Shown piece after piece: positions 20,842-32,400 of a stretch of DNA of 64,000 bases. This stretch comes from Polytrichum commune (lineage: Eukaryota; Streptophyta; Polytrichopsida; Polytrichales; Polytrichaceae). Position numbers and translations under genes: made by a program. How positions within the stretch are numbered: the stretch's first letter is position 1; every line of letters starts with the position of its first letter. Under the pieces are notes generated by a model. The model did no database searches, had not been told where the DNA came from, and worked only from the letters and a program-made list of their open reading frames with translations. The stretch is from positions 49,322,440 through 49,386,439 of the forward strand of contig OX485807.1 in assembly GCA_950295325.1 (NCBI GenBank), read 5' to 3'.

Positions 20842-22573
20842 TGTAGTTAGCTTTTTGGTTACAAACAAACCCAAGGAAACAATCAAGGAAGACTTAAAAG
20901 GTGACTTTTATCTCATCTAGGCGTCTTGGACAAGGTTCATTAGGGAAAACATAGAGTTATTTCACTTCCTTTTTGCTTAGAGCTGACAATTATCTTAGGG
21001 GTAAGGGATAAAAACTCTCAAAACTCTCTTTGTCCGTACATACAAATGTGACAGTCTCTCACCTCACACTAATTCCCAGGCAATAGTCTGGCAGTGAGTT
21101 CATTTTAATTGGACCAAGTGCGGTGCACAATCATAGGCACAGCCATCGGCCATAGTCTTTTCTCAATAGCGCGATAGAGTCTTACTGGTCAAAGCCAAGG
21201 GCACTTTGACATGAGCCATAGTCTTTAACTTCATTGCCTTAAGGTCATAGTGCATTATTTCAAATAAGTACATAAGGGCAACACCACTGGTCTGATATAA
21301 TAACAAGGCTTACTTGCATGGTTTTCAGAGTAACTGACATGTCCAAGGGTGTGCTGTCCCTTCGCCTACTCTCCATGTCACTGTTCACAGGCTATAGCCT
21401 TTTCATAGTGACTTTTCCTCTTCCAGCATGGCTATTGTCTTTTCAATGTCTTGTGATACTCCAAGTCTAATTAGATTTACTCTCATCACAACCAGATCCA
21501 AGGTAATTCATCAAATCCTTTCAATCCTCAGGTCATCCTTTTGTCATTAATTCATTTTATTATTCTCCCAATCCCACTTTCAAACAGATTGCTTTCCATT
21601 ATGAATAAGACATTGGACCCAATACTCTATCATTTATTGACCATACAATCATTTCTCATATCGCCATGATAGGTTCTTTTGTTCATTACTCAGACTATAG
21701 TCTCAACATAGAATTATCAGATGGAAGAATCTCATCATCTATCAACTACATGCAAGTAAATTCTAAGGCTATAGTCTGCACTCATTACCACAGTATACGG
21801 TCCATGATTGTTACAGGCAATTGCCTTGATTTAACATCTCTCTTAGGAGGGTTCATTTACAGATTTTGAGATTATGGCCTGGTTATGTAATTTAATCCTA
21901 TGCTTCATAACAACAACATAAACATGATTCAATTACAACTTTATCAATTGGAGAACTTGTAAAATCATGCAATCATATGTGAGCAGTTACACCAGTCTAT
22001 AGACTTTGATTACTTCATTGCACAAATGACTCACTCACATCAGCACTCTCTGCAATGGTCTCAAGCACACATTCCAAGAATATAGCCTTACTACATAATT
22101 TGATTTTGTCTTCCATCCCAATATCAAGGCTATAGTCTATCATTATGAAACGGATGCACAACGCATACACAAAAGCTCTACAATCCAGTACACACTCCCT
22201 GGAAATTGTTTACTTGGTAATTAACATACAATAGCACAAGCAAATCAGACAATGGCCATGCACTTCACAAAGGCATACCATATATATAAACTTTAATTCA
22301 CCAACAAAAATAGCCAGTCCTCACACTGTAGAGTTCTATCTCTCTCCCAGAGATAACTACTTCTCTCTTTCCCTCCCCTCTCTTTATACTCTGAAAAGTC
22401 TTTGGGTGATCCTATCCTTTCATATCAGACTATAGCCTTTGAGTTCACGCTTTTCTGAATCTGCAGACTATAGCCTATTCACATTTACAACATTATGGGA
22501 TTCCAGTTCAGATCTAACCTCTTTCACACTATAATTGGATTTGTGGAAAGAAAAACAAATTTTTACTACTACA
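20842..22573 (-). repeat. 5' LTR of the Ty3/gypsy element
   Basis: This 1732-bp LTR is the 5' one in element sense, next to the primer site. It differs from 1665-3396 at six positions: 22289, 22394, 22401, 22408, 22495 and 22522. All six lie in the first 285 bases of U3. Confidence 0.97.
22382..22388 (-). promoter_or_regulatory. Probable TATA box of the 5' LTR
   Basis: The minus strand reads GTATAAAGAG about 190 bases into the LTR, followed by GA-rich sequence. A second candidate, TTTATATATATGG at 22277-22290, lies about 100 bases further downstream in element sense. Either could position transcription; the first has the better consensus. Confidence 0.5.
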
Positions 22574-22578
22574 TCTCC
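22574..22578. repeat. Target site duplication TCTCC (right)
   Basis: TCTCC follows the outer edge of the 5' LTR and matches 1660-1664. Confidence 0.95.
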
Positions 22579-23279
22579 AGTAGCTCCTCCGAAGACTATT
22601 CTTAGTGGGAAATCAGATCAACCCTTGTGCGGAATTTTGTGGCAGCCTAGTCTCGAGTTTGGTATTCGGTGGCAGGACCTCAGTCGGAGGTTCAATGCTA
22701 GTATTTGCAAGGGAGTGTCGTATCTTGCAGCTCCGGCCTCTGATGCTTTGGCGATTGGTTGCTTCTACTGTGGCTACTTCGGGGTCTCAGAAAAATTATC
22801 CAGCTCTCAGCTGAGTCTGGGAGTGTCGTATCTTGCAGCTCCGGCCGCTGCTGATTTGGCGATTGGTTGCTTCTGCTGCGTCTACTTTCGGGGTCTCAGA
22901 AAAATATTTAGCTCTCGGCGGAGTCTATCAGTTATTAATCTAAGCTATCCGATCTAAGCTATCAATCTGGAAGTGTGATTTGGGTTTTGGACAGGGAAGT
23001 TGTGCCGAGGATTGCTGCGCCAAGAAGCACACCTATCTGCCTCTGGCGCTACTATCAGGGATTTATACTTTCGATTATCAAGACTCTTCCTTTCACAATC
23101 TATGCATGAGCTATAGAGGTTCTATCTGCGTTAGTATGTAGTGGTAGATTCGGCAGCTGGGTGTAACTTACTTCGGCAGCAGGTGGGTGTAGTATCTCCT
23201 TTGGTGTCTGTTGATGATACCTCTCTTCGGCGTCAATAGGTGTTGCTGCTGCAGCAAGTTGGTGACGACATCTTCCTGG
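22579..23279. other. Displaced upstream flank of the left-edge gene
   Basis: Before the retroelement inserted, this DNA adjoined position 1659. It contains a 108-bp tandem duplication (22711-22926) but no ORF I can defend. It may be promoter or 5' UTR of the gene at 1-1495. Confidence 0.5.
22711..22926. repeat. Two-copy 108-bp tandem duplication
   Basis: The unit starting GGGAGTGTCGTATCTTGCAG at 22711 repeats from 22819. Both end near GGGGTCTCAGAAAAA...GAGTCT. The copies differ at several positions, so the duplication is not very recent. Confidence 0.9.
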
Positions 23280-23710
23280 TGTTTTTGCAGTGTACTTCGG
23301 CAATCGACGCTCTCCTTCTGCAGGTGACGCTCTCCTTCGGGTGATGACTCTGCAGCGACTTCGGAGCGGTGGCGGCGCTCTCCTGCGAGTGACGGGTCTG
23401 GAGCGACTACGGTGTGGTGGTAGCGTTCTCCTTCGGGTGATGGATCTGGTAGTGACTCCGGTGCGGTGGCGATGCTCTCCCTCTGGTGGTGGATCTTAGA
23501 GCGACTTGGGTGCGGTGCGGTGGATCTTAGAGCGACTTCGGTGCGGTGCGGTGGATCTGTAGCGACTTGGGTGCGGTGCGGTGTGGTGGATCTGTAGCGA
23601 CTTGGGTGCGGTGCGGTGTGGTGGGTCTGTAGCGACTTGGGTGGATCTTAGAGCGACTTCAGTGCGGTGTGGTGTGGTGGATCTGTAGCGACTTGGGTGC
23701 GGGGGCAGGG
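23280..23710. repeat. GC-rich minisatellite, GAGCGACTTSGGTGCGGTG type
   Basis: The left part repeats a roughly 60-bp unit (CTCCTTCGGGTGATG followed by GCGACT and GTGCGGTGG). The right part, from about 23,490, is a tighter 40-45-bp array of GTAGCGACTTGGGTGCGGTG and GCGGTGTGGTGGATCT. The translated frames (minus-strand HTAPHPSRYRST-like repeats) are products of the array and not convincing proteins. Confidence 0.85.
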
Positions 23711-24482
23711 CCTTCGGGAGCAGCTTCGATGAAAAGAGATGATTTCGGGGGTGGGCGTGGAGGGATTTGTTATGGAGCAGGGGGGGTGGGCCTCTCGTAG
23801 GGGCCCTTTCAGCATCTGGGGAGGTGGGTGGATGGGGGAGAAAGCTTGAGGAGCAACAAAATTGTCGCTTCAACTTTTGTCTTCTCCCCTTACCGCCTGC
23901 AGCCTACCAGAAACGTCCAGGGCTTCGCCTCGATAGATCCAATTGCATGCATATATATGCATCTTGCATTTTGCAATGCATTTGTTTATGGGCACTAGGT
24001 AGCAATACTAGCGGAAAACATGCTCCTAAATGGCTAAAATGGTTACAAACAACTGTGGTCGTTAGTTGACGTGATCAATTCAATCTAGGTTTCTCGTAGA
24101 TTTGTTGTTGCCGATTTTGTTTTTTCGTAACCATGTCCTTGCTTTTTTTTTGTGTTAGTGTAGGTTGATTCATTAGTATAAGACATGGTCCCAAACAACA
24201 CGGTTTCAATTTGGGATAGAGATTTGGTGAAATTTTTGGTATACAAGTGTGTTAAGGGGGTGTTTATTTGGGAGGTAGAATTATGCATGATTCTTATATG
24301 AATGCACCACGTTACTAAAAATATCACGTTTTGTTAGTTTTATGAACCCTACATGTTACTTATAGAGTGTAGGAGACATGAATGTCTAGGATGCTATCTT
24401 TGTTACAAAATTTAACTTCTGATGTACCAAAACACATGTGCCCAAATCCAACAACCATACACATAAGATGTATTATATACAT
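23711..24482. other. Gene-free stretch
   Basis: Mixed-composition sequence follows the minisatellite. I see no conserved ORF, RNA gene or clear mobile element end in it. Confidence 0.5.
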
Positions 24483-24492
24483 TGCAAACATA

Positions 24493-25080
24493 CATGGTTG
24501 TCTATTGTGTCGTGACGGAGGCTAATCTTGGCATAATGTCGTGCCGTCACGACACGTATCCGTCACGACATTATGCCGGATGCTGTCTTTATCCTGACGG
24601 ACTTGAATTTTACCGAATTATGTGTGTAATTACATTACCTTATTTCGGACACGTAGGATGTAAGATGTCCACATGTGATGACATGTCAGCAAAGTAGAGG
24701 TAAAGTGGGGAAAAAATTACTAGCGCCCGTCCGCCCCCGTTCCCCCCCGTCCACCCCGTCCGCCCCGCCCCCGTCCGCCCCACCCTCGTCCCCCGTCCGC
24801 CCCACACCCTCCTTAGTCATATTTTACTACTTTGATTTTAACAGAATGATAAACAGAATGGCAAAATGGTTTACCTGGCGCTAGGCATATCCACGTCCAC
24901 GTCGGCCTTTTCTGCCACATAGGACGCCACCTTGGCAAGAAGGTAAGTATTTTACCCACCCTACTAGCTTCCCCCTAGGTTGACCCTACGTGGACCCTAT
25001 TGTGTCGTGACGGAGGGGTCCGTCACGACACGACACGTCATGACGGCACGACACCGTCATGACGTCGGGATAGACAACCC
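24493..25080. mobile_element. MITE-like element, probably Mutator type, with 10-bp duplication
   Basis: The 588-bp element is flanked by TGCAAACATA at 24483-24492 and 25081-25090. Its ends are inverted: GGTTGTCTATTGTGTCGTGA at the left and ...ATAGACAACC at the right. Both ends contain several palindromic GTCGTGACGG/CCGTCACGAC units. A target duplication of 9-10 bp is typical of Mutator-like elements. No transposase ORF is present. The middle holds a C-rich low-complexity run (about 24,725-24,812) of CCGTCCGCCCC. Confidence 0.82.
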
Positions 25081-25090
25081 TGCAAACATA

Positions 25091-28000
25091 GATAGCATAA
25101 TACACTTCAATGTATGTAGTATCTCTTCAAGAATATGGAGTATGTCCCATTTTCTTCCCATGGGACACGGTTGGAAGTTGCTTGTGTGTCCCCCTATAGA
25201 TGTGTACCATAACCATATGAAACTTATGACCGTGGGCTCTAACATGAGCATACCCCACGGGTAGATCACTCTAAGGCATTTTTGTGCACCACATGCGGTT
25301 GGGGTTTTTTGGGGGGGGGGGCTATTTACCTTCAAGGGTTGAATTAAAGCCTCCCTATAATTACTTAAATTTCAAAAATGGCCCATTTGTTTGCACCCTT
25401 CCATTACTTATATTGTCCAAGTCACTCTAATTTTTTGTACTCTATATTCTTTTTAAGTAATAAATGGTAATCTACTTCCTAACGCAATTGACGAGTGTTG
25501 AGGGAAAACATGGAAACAAAGAAGGGTGCAAACAGTAATACCATTGCAAACAGAGTTATGAAGAAAACACATAGGAGATGCCAACACAAATACCATAGCG
25601 GTCATTGCAATGTAAGTGACCAAAAACACATAGCATAGTACAGCGGGTTTAGAATTTACAATTTAGGGTGGAGTCCACAATGTTACAGCGTGTACAAAAT
25701 AACCCCAAGTACACCACAAATAGGGTAAGGGTGGAAACAAAGAAAAAATGTCCGTGTGTTCACAAACACAACATGTGGTTTACAAAATGCTGACCCAAAC
25801 TCATCAGAAAACAGGAAGAACGGCAGCGGTTTAGGAGTCCTGTAATTTTGGAGTTGCTTGTGCATGTGAGTTTAGGGTTTAGAGGAAGACAAAATATCAG
25901 CAGTTTATACAAAAAAAAACAAGCATAACTCATGATCTAAGAGTGGGAGTTACCCAGACTCCCACGTTGTGAACCCATTTACATACCATACTAAACATAC
26001 CTTCTAGGATCCTTATCTTTAGCCCCTATATTAATTTTACAAAAAATAATGGCCCACATTTTATGTCCATCTAACTTACTTATAATGGGATTGTCTACAT
26101 TTAATGGCCCCTTCATTACTTGGAATTCCTTTATAAATTTTATTTCAAATGATTTTAATCCTCTCTATATTATGCCGCACGTCGTTTTTAAAATGCACTA
26201 AGTGATCTACCCATGGCATACCCATGTCAAGAGGCTCATGCAAAAGCCTCCCCCCACCCCCACCCCCCTTGGAAAAATATAAAAATGAAACCATAAATTT
26301 ATGTATCTAGTGTTTGTGTGTGTGTACATATATATAATCCATTGGGCAAGTGTTATTTCTTGACATGCCATGTACATCTTCTCCAAATATGCGCCCAATT
26401 GGGGCACATTTTCATGTGCTCCACTTACATACAAATTGGACACCTACATTTGAAATTTTCCTCCCCCCTCATACTTCACTCTTCCTAGCACATTAATCTC
26501 AGAATTCTAATAATCCTCATGTTGGGATATATTCATGTACGCAGTGACAACATCTCTTTAAAATTTAGAAGAAGAAAAATGATATTGTAGGTGTCAAATA
26601 CTAATATTTTTTGATGCGATATTTGAGAGTTTGTAGGGTTCTTACTAACATACTTTGTATGCCTGGAACACGCCACTCACTCAAATTTTGAACTACTTTG
26701 TGTTGTACTTGCTTATCACTCATAAAATCTCCATTATCCTAGATGGGGATGGTCTGTTTAATCAATATTTGCTTTTGGACACCTTGGGCATCTTAGTCAT
26801 AAGCTTGGTAATGATCACCACGGCCACTATGTGGTTTATGGTATTTAGTGTCACTTAATATTTGGAATTACGCAATACTATACATTCTTATTATCGATGT
26901 CAATTTCTTACCAACCGAGATTAAAATAGGTTGTATGGACAGTTTACAACATAATCGATTCCACTTAATAAAGACTTACTTTCTTAGCAAAAAGTTCTAG
27001 CATTATGTAACTATGAATAGTAAGTAAGTGGCACTAAATACCATAAGCGGTCTCTGGAGGAGATGACTGCCTCATGCACCAAAGGTTCTTGGAGAAATAG
27101 CAACCCAAAAAGGTGTCTTCTTCACACAGGTTTGTAGAGGCAAATGGGAAGAGCTAGCTAGCAGCTACCCTATCCCATGGTGGATGCTGCTTGTGGTTTG
27201 TGAAGATTGTTTCAAGAGGTTTGTGTAACATTGGTGTAACAGATATTTCTTCTCTGTTGAATACCCTTGGTAGAATATATTTGTCAACTTACATGGACAT
27301 AATCGCTCACGAGCATTATGTCCAAGCGAGTCTTGTTACTTCAACAAGGGAAGCATGGCTTAGATCTACCTTTTACTTCCTACAGATATGCAGGACCGCA
27401 ATTTTGGGATGAACTTTTGGGTAGTTTAGTTTTGGTTTCCCTAGAACCAAAGTAAGTTCCTGGTAGTCAGGTGCAAAGTCGAAAGTGGCATGCTCCTAGC
27501 TTCAGGAGTTTGTGCGTTCCTTTCCAATGCGATTCTACTCTTGGTTCCGAATTTGACCAAAGTGGATCTCTATTAATTGTACTTGCAACTTGTTGTGGGA
27601 AGTGACATGAGGGTGTAAAATATTTGAGGTTTTGAGTATTGGAAATGCTTTACTTGTTTGTTGGATGTTCCTTTGCTCCTGGCCAGAGACTAAACCGACA
27701 TTGTTCTTGTGGTTTTTGGAGAGGTGAAATGTATGTGGCATCGGGGATTCATGGTGCTGATACAAGAATGAACTAGATTTTGAGCTCTTCTATAACTTGG
27801 TGAGCATTAATTGTATCCTTAAATACTTGCTGACAAGGCTGATGAAGATGACATGCATCCTTCTAGAAATCAGAATCAATTATTTTGGCTAATTTGCTAC
27901 ACGATGAAACTCATATTCAAAGTTCACTATCGTTTTCTCAGCATGTACTTTGCATGACCCATGGAGGCTTCTACACATATTCATGGACCCACGAACAAAG

Positions 28001-28523
28001 CCAAGGGAATGGCTCGGGGGGTTCACTGGCGAAAATCATAGAACAACGTGCGATAAAAAATAAGGTCTAATATATTCATTGTAGATAAATTTTACAAAAA
28101 ACCTACATATAATATAGGGGGTTTAAAAATAGTGAAAAATGATTACATGTAAAATACCATCACATGTAAAATACCATCACACCTTTATTTTGAAAAATAC
28201 CATACCTTATAATTTTTTTTTTTGCAAGGTAAAATAGCCCCCCAATAAATAGGTCCCGAACGCACGTGTATGCAAAATATAAGAGGGAGTGAACCCCCCG
28301 AGGGGAGCGAATAGGGTGAGAGGTATATTTTCAAATCTTCCATCCATTTCCTTCTGACAAGTAGCTATGTATGCCACCCATCCTCACAAACTAATTTTGA
28401 GCAAGACAATTCCAATATGCACACCCATCAAACCTTCTAATTTTTTTCATTTGGGACGTTAGGGGTTGAACTAGAGCTTAGAGGAAAACCTTCCCACTTG
28501 CTTTTTGCACAATGAGCATTGAC

Positions 28524-28554
<31 letters not shown>

Positions 28555-29401
28555 ATAGTCATAGTAAATTTTTGGAGACACTTGCGAGAACCACTTATTT
28601 TCAAGGGGGGTATTATCTACAAGAATTAGAATATTAGAATTCCTTAAAGTAGAAAATAAATCTATTGAATTTAAAATTGTAATACCCTATTGGTATGCAA
28701 AATCTATAATGCATTCAATATTAAATACCTTATTTCTCTTACAAATTTTTGATAGCCTTTAATTTGTAGTTGAGGAGATGGGGTCCATTGTAAATTGGCA
28801 TTTTAATAACATGAATTCATTGTTGTGATATGGCAAGAACAAAACCCAATAAAAATTAATTACACCAACAAGATTGTAATGGAGAATGTGAGTAGAATGC
28901 AACCTTAAGATTTAGTGTGTCAAGAAATACAACTGTACAACATTTGCAAACGAATTTCAAACATCAAATATTGTCTCAAATATACCTTTCGTGCCAAAGT
29001 TTAAACATAATGGAGTTCAAAGTATCCTTAATGAAATAAAATTGAGCCCTCCATCTTCTTTGATGAAGTAATATGTGGTCCCTTACACATGTTATATTGC
29101 AGGGGTTTTTTTTTTATCATTGGTTTTTATCATTAATTTATCCTTTATATTTTATATAGAAGTTTTTCAACATTTTACCTCGAATGAATATTAAATACCT
29201 TATATTTTATCACACGTCGTTTCTAAAATGCCGTTAGTGCTCCCCGCCCGGAGCGTCCACACTCTCATCATCCTTGGGCAATCCAATTTCACTCAATAAA
29301 TTACAGACAATAATTTTGAGGACATTGTGGATTTCAAACCTTCGAGAATTTGGACATCAATGTGGGCATGTAACCCAAAAAACCATGCAACACCTAAACT
29401 G
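25091..29401. other. AT-rich spacer, left part of duplicated unit A
   Basis: No credible gene. From about 26,200 the sequence matches other parts of the window: 26,220-26,880 resembles 40,975-41,620 and 56,600-57,210; 27,060-28,060 resembles 57,390-58,490; 28,340-29,400 resembles 58,560-59,490 and, from about 44,080, unit B. These blocks are the non-coding part of the triplicated segment. Homopolymers occur at 25,307-25,320 (G) and 28528-28554 (27 G). Confidence 0.75.
28528..28554. repeat. 27-base G homopolymer
   Basis: A run of 27 G follows GACCACC. The same place in unit C (near 58,720) has only short G runs (AAGGGAGGAGGGG), so the run expanded in A, or its length is a sequencing or assembly artefact. 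Confidence 0.9.
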
Positions 29402-32400
29402 CTATTGGAAGTTTACTGAATATGACCTACCTGTTATGAGCATTGTCTTGATATGCCTCAACTCCAAGCAGATTCTCTCAAAATCAGGTCGAGAATTTGG
29501 ATCAGTGGCCCAACATCGCTCAATAAGAGAAGCCAATGATCTGGGACAAGTAGCAGGCAGTTGCGGTCGAAAACCAGCACGAATCCGCTTCCAAATTTGT
29601 GACTTAGCGATAATTGTGAGGTCGTCAAAGGGCTCCTTCCTCGAAAGGATTTCGTAGCAGACCATGCCGAAACTGTAAACATCGACTAAATTTGAATTGC
29701 GGATTTGCACAGTTTCAATCTTCACTCCTTCAGGAGCCCTGAAACGTCGAGTACGATCGGGACGGACCACAAACTTCAAGTTCTCTCCAAACCTGCGCAC
29801 TTCAGGAGCCCTGTAACGAGTAGGGACCACACCCTTCAAGTTCTCTGACAGCTCCCACTCCCTGCTTTCGGTTGCCCTCCCAAAGCCAGCCACTTTAACC
29901 ACTACAAATCCTTCCCTGGACAGGTATTCGTCCTCCACAACCTTAAACAAAATATTGCTTGTGCGGAGGTCTTGATGTACCAATCCCGCATAATGAACAT
30001 GCTTCATAGCCTCCGCAATTTGAAGAATGATATCAACAGAAACATGGAGTGAGAAACGAGGTCCAGAGCCGATCAATTCCTTGAGATCCCCACTCATCAA
30101 CTCCATTATCAAACGAGCACCATAGTCTGGATATGGACTAACTCCAACTAACGGCACGATGCAAGGATGATTCAGTTTTGCCAGGACAGACGCCTCAGAC
30201 GCACCCATCCCAACGTCTTCCTCCCATCGGCTTACTTTCCTTGCCACGCTTTCGTTGAACATGATTCCCTTGAATACTTCCCCAGAGCCACCTGTACTTA
30301 TGAAGATCTCCTCCCTGGACGAAAGAATGGGTGGACATTCGACGACTTCACCACCTCTAGCATCAGCTCTTTGCGACAAGTATGTAACAAGATCTCCACT
30401 GACGTATCTGGAATCCACCACGGTAGAAACTTCCAGCAGCATATTCCTCAAGTCACTGCGATCCATCTCAGCATAATCTGACAGTCTCCGAGAAATCTCA
30501 TCAATCCTTTCAGTAAATGCAGCATCCTGCCATGTAGTATTTGCTATAATGGCGGCGCACCAGAGCAACTCCGAGATCCTCAATAAGAAAGTGGACATGC
30601 AATCCATAACCCATATTGCCGCCCTCTGCCAGTTCGGATCGCAACATTGGAGTATGAGTTTCTCACAACCGATTACGATTCGATAAAACTCAGTGAGAGT
30701 CATAACACTCACAGATTCGGGGTTCGAACTCATTTGCTCGTTGACTTCATCCATGGAATTTCGAAGGTACTCCACCAAAAGGTCGCATTGCATCTTATTT
30801 AAGTGTGGTGTTTTCAACAAAGAGCTGCCATCTGTACTGCTCGAGCGATGCTCGTCCCAGCCAGATTTAAGATGGAAAATTCTTTGTGCAGCATTCTGTG
30901 AAAGAAGAAAATATGAAACTGGTCCTTGCATGTCTTGCTCAAGGCCTCCTTGGCTAGCTGGTTCCATGGATTCCTGGAAATCACGCACCGCAACATAGAG
31001 AATCAAAACAGAAGTGGTGTGTTAGTAAATCAACCAGGTATGTCTTTTTCACTTTTAGCAAAGAAAAACTGCAGCTGTACAACATCGATCGTGTAGCCAG
31101 TATAAATAATATAACCTGGATTTCTTTGAAGCTAATAGGACAGGTCTTTGTGTTAACATTGATAGAACTTGGATAGTTCTCGGGTTCATTACCTCACGCA
31201 TTGGGAGTTCCTCGACCCCATCATACGAGCCTGTTATAAGAAAGCCTTTGATGCGCCGTAATCGTTTGCATATTGAAGCAAATGCAGGCCGTTTGAGAGC
31301 ATCACCACTCCAACATTCTTCAATCAACATTTTCAAGGAAGAAGGATAGGGATCGATTGATCTCCACTTTGGCATGTCGCCGTTTCTGACCTTCTCATTG
31401 AATTCTTTACGACGTTTGAGATTTAAAAATGTCTCATTTCCGGTCATTATTTGATAGCTTACAATACCAAAGCTATATATGTCCGCACTCCTCGAGTATT
31501 TACCTGTACGAATCTCTGGTGCCCTGTATAGAGCTGTTCCCACATATGACTCGTATAACGATGTTGAGCTTTTGACATTGATCCTCGAGCACCCAAAATC
31601 AACAAGCTTTAAATTGACATATCCCTCCTGGGCCAAGTACGAGTCAGAAATCAAGTTCACAAGAATATTGTCAGCTTTGAGGTCTAAATGTGCAATATTC
31701 TTCTCGTGCAAATATCTCATGGCCTCTGCAATCTGCAACATCATGTCTATAGCCACGAGTGGTTGGAATGGAGTTCTTTTGAACCAACAAACCCATGTAC
31801 TATTTCTTGCCTGAACGTAAGACAACAAACTCGAGCTCATCAACTCCATCAAAAGTCCATCTCTACCTTCATGGACCTGAACACGCCCCAACATTGGAAC
31901 TATGTTGGGGTGGTGAATTTCGGGGGCAATGGATGCCTCAATCGCAGCCAATTTAGAATTACTTCCGCAGAATTCCTTCACGGCAAACACCTCTCCCCGC
32001 CATGTAGCCTTGTAGACTTCTGCAGTTGCACCTTTGCCCAAAAGCGTATCCTCTTGAACGTTCAGCCCTTCTAAATTTAGATTCACTACATGGTTCTGGG
32101 CAGCAGGATCAGTGGTTCCATCTGTGGCCTCCAACCTCCGAGACAAATTCCAGGCCAGGTGAAACTCTTTGGTCGACGTATCCTGGGCGACGTTTTTCAC
32201 AGTCTCTCGCAAGTTAGACCGATCCTCCACAAGTGTTGTTTCCCATCTCAATCTCCAGTCTAGCTCTTGACCTGTTTCGGAACTTCCGACCAGTCTCTGG
32301 AACCATAAGAGCTCTTAACATCTCAAAGCAAATGTTTTCCTGCTATCAACCATGCAGAAGGCAGTCATAAGCCACGACTCCCGATTGCAACACAAACGCA

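Larger units (their letters stand above)
1665..22573 (-). mobile_element. Ty3/gypsy LTR retrotransposon, Athila/Tat-like, with nested insertions
   Basis: The element spans 20,909 bp, about 15.7 kb without the nested 5156-bp insert and its duplicated 5 bp. It is flanked by TCTCC and bounded by 1732-bp LTRs (TG...CA). Read on the minus strand the order is 5' LTR (20842-22573), tRNA-Asp-type primer site, two small extra ORFs, gag, protease, RT, RNase H, integrase, 2.3 kb spacer, an 898-aa ORF, purine tract and 3' LTR (1665-3396). RT before integrase defines Ty3/gypsy. No chromodomain is visible after the integrase. The tRNA-Asp primer, large size and extra ORF after pol suggest the Athila/Tat side of the family; that placement is inference. 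Three in-frame stops and the nested insert make this copy non-autonomous. The nearly identical LTRs suggest recent insertion. Confidence 0.93.

Noticed and set aside
23496-23873. 125-aa minus-strand ORF with HTAPHPSRYRST repeats
   Set aside because: It is the translation of the minisatellite, with biased composition and no independent support.
24721-24812. C-rich run read as a coding region (71- and 69-aa ORFs)
   Set aside because: Low-complexity CCGTCCGCCCC repeats inside the MITE-like element; the translation is a proline/serine run only.
28528-28554. G-quadruplex from the 27-G run
   Set aside because: Homopolymers of this size are unstable and often mis-sequenced. The duplicates lack it, so no functional claim is made.
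30167-30481. Plus-strand ORFs antisense to kinase exons (also 45534-45845, 60199-60510)
   Set aside because: They follow only from the sequence of the conserved kinase coding strand, recur in all three copies for that reason, and have no domain or own signals.
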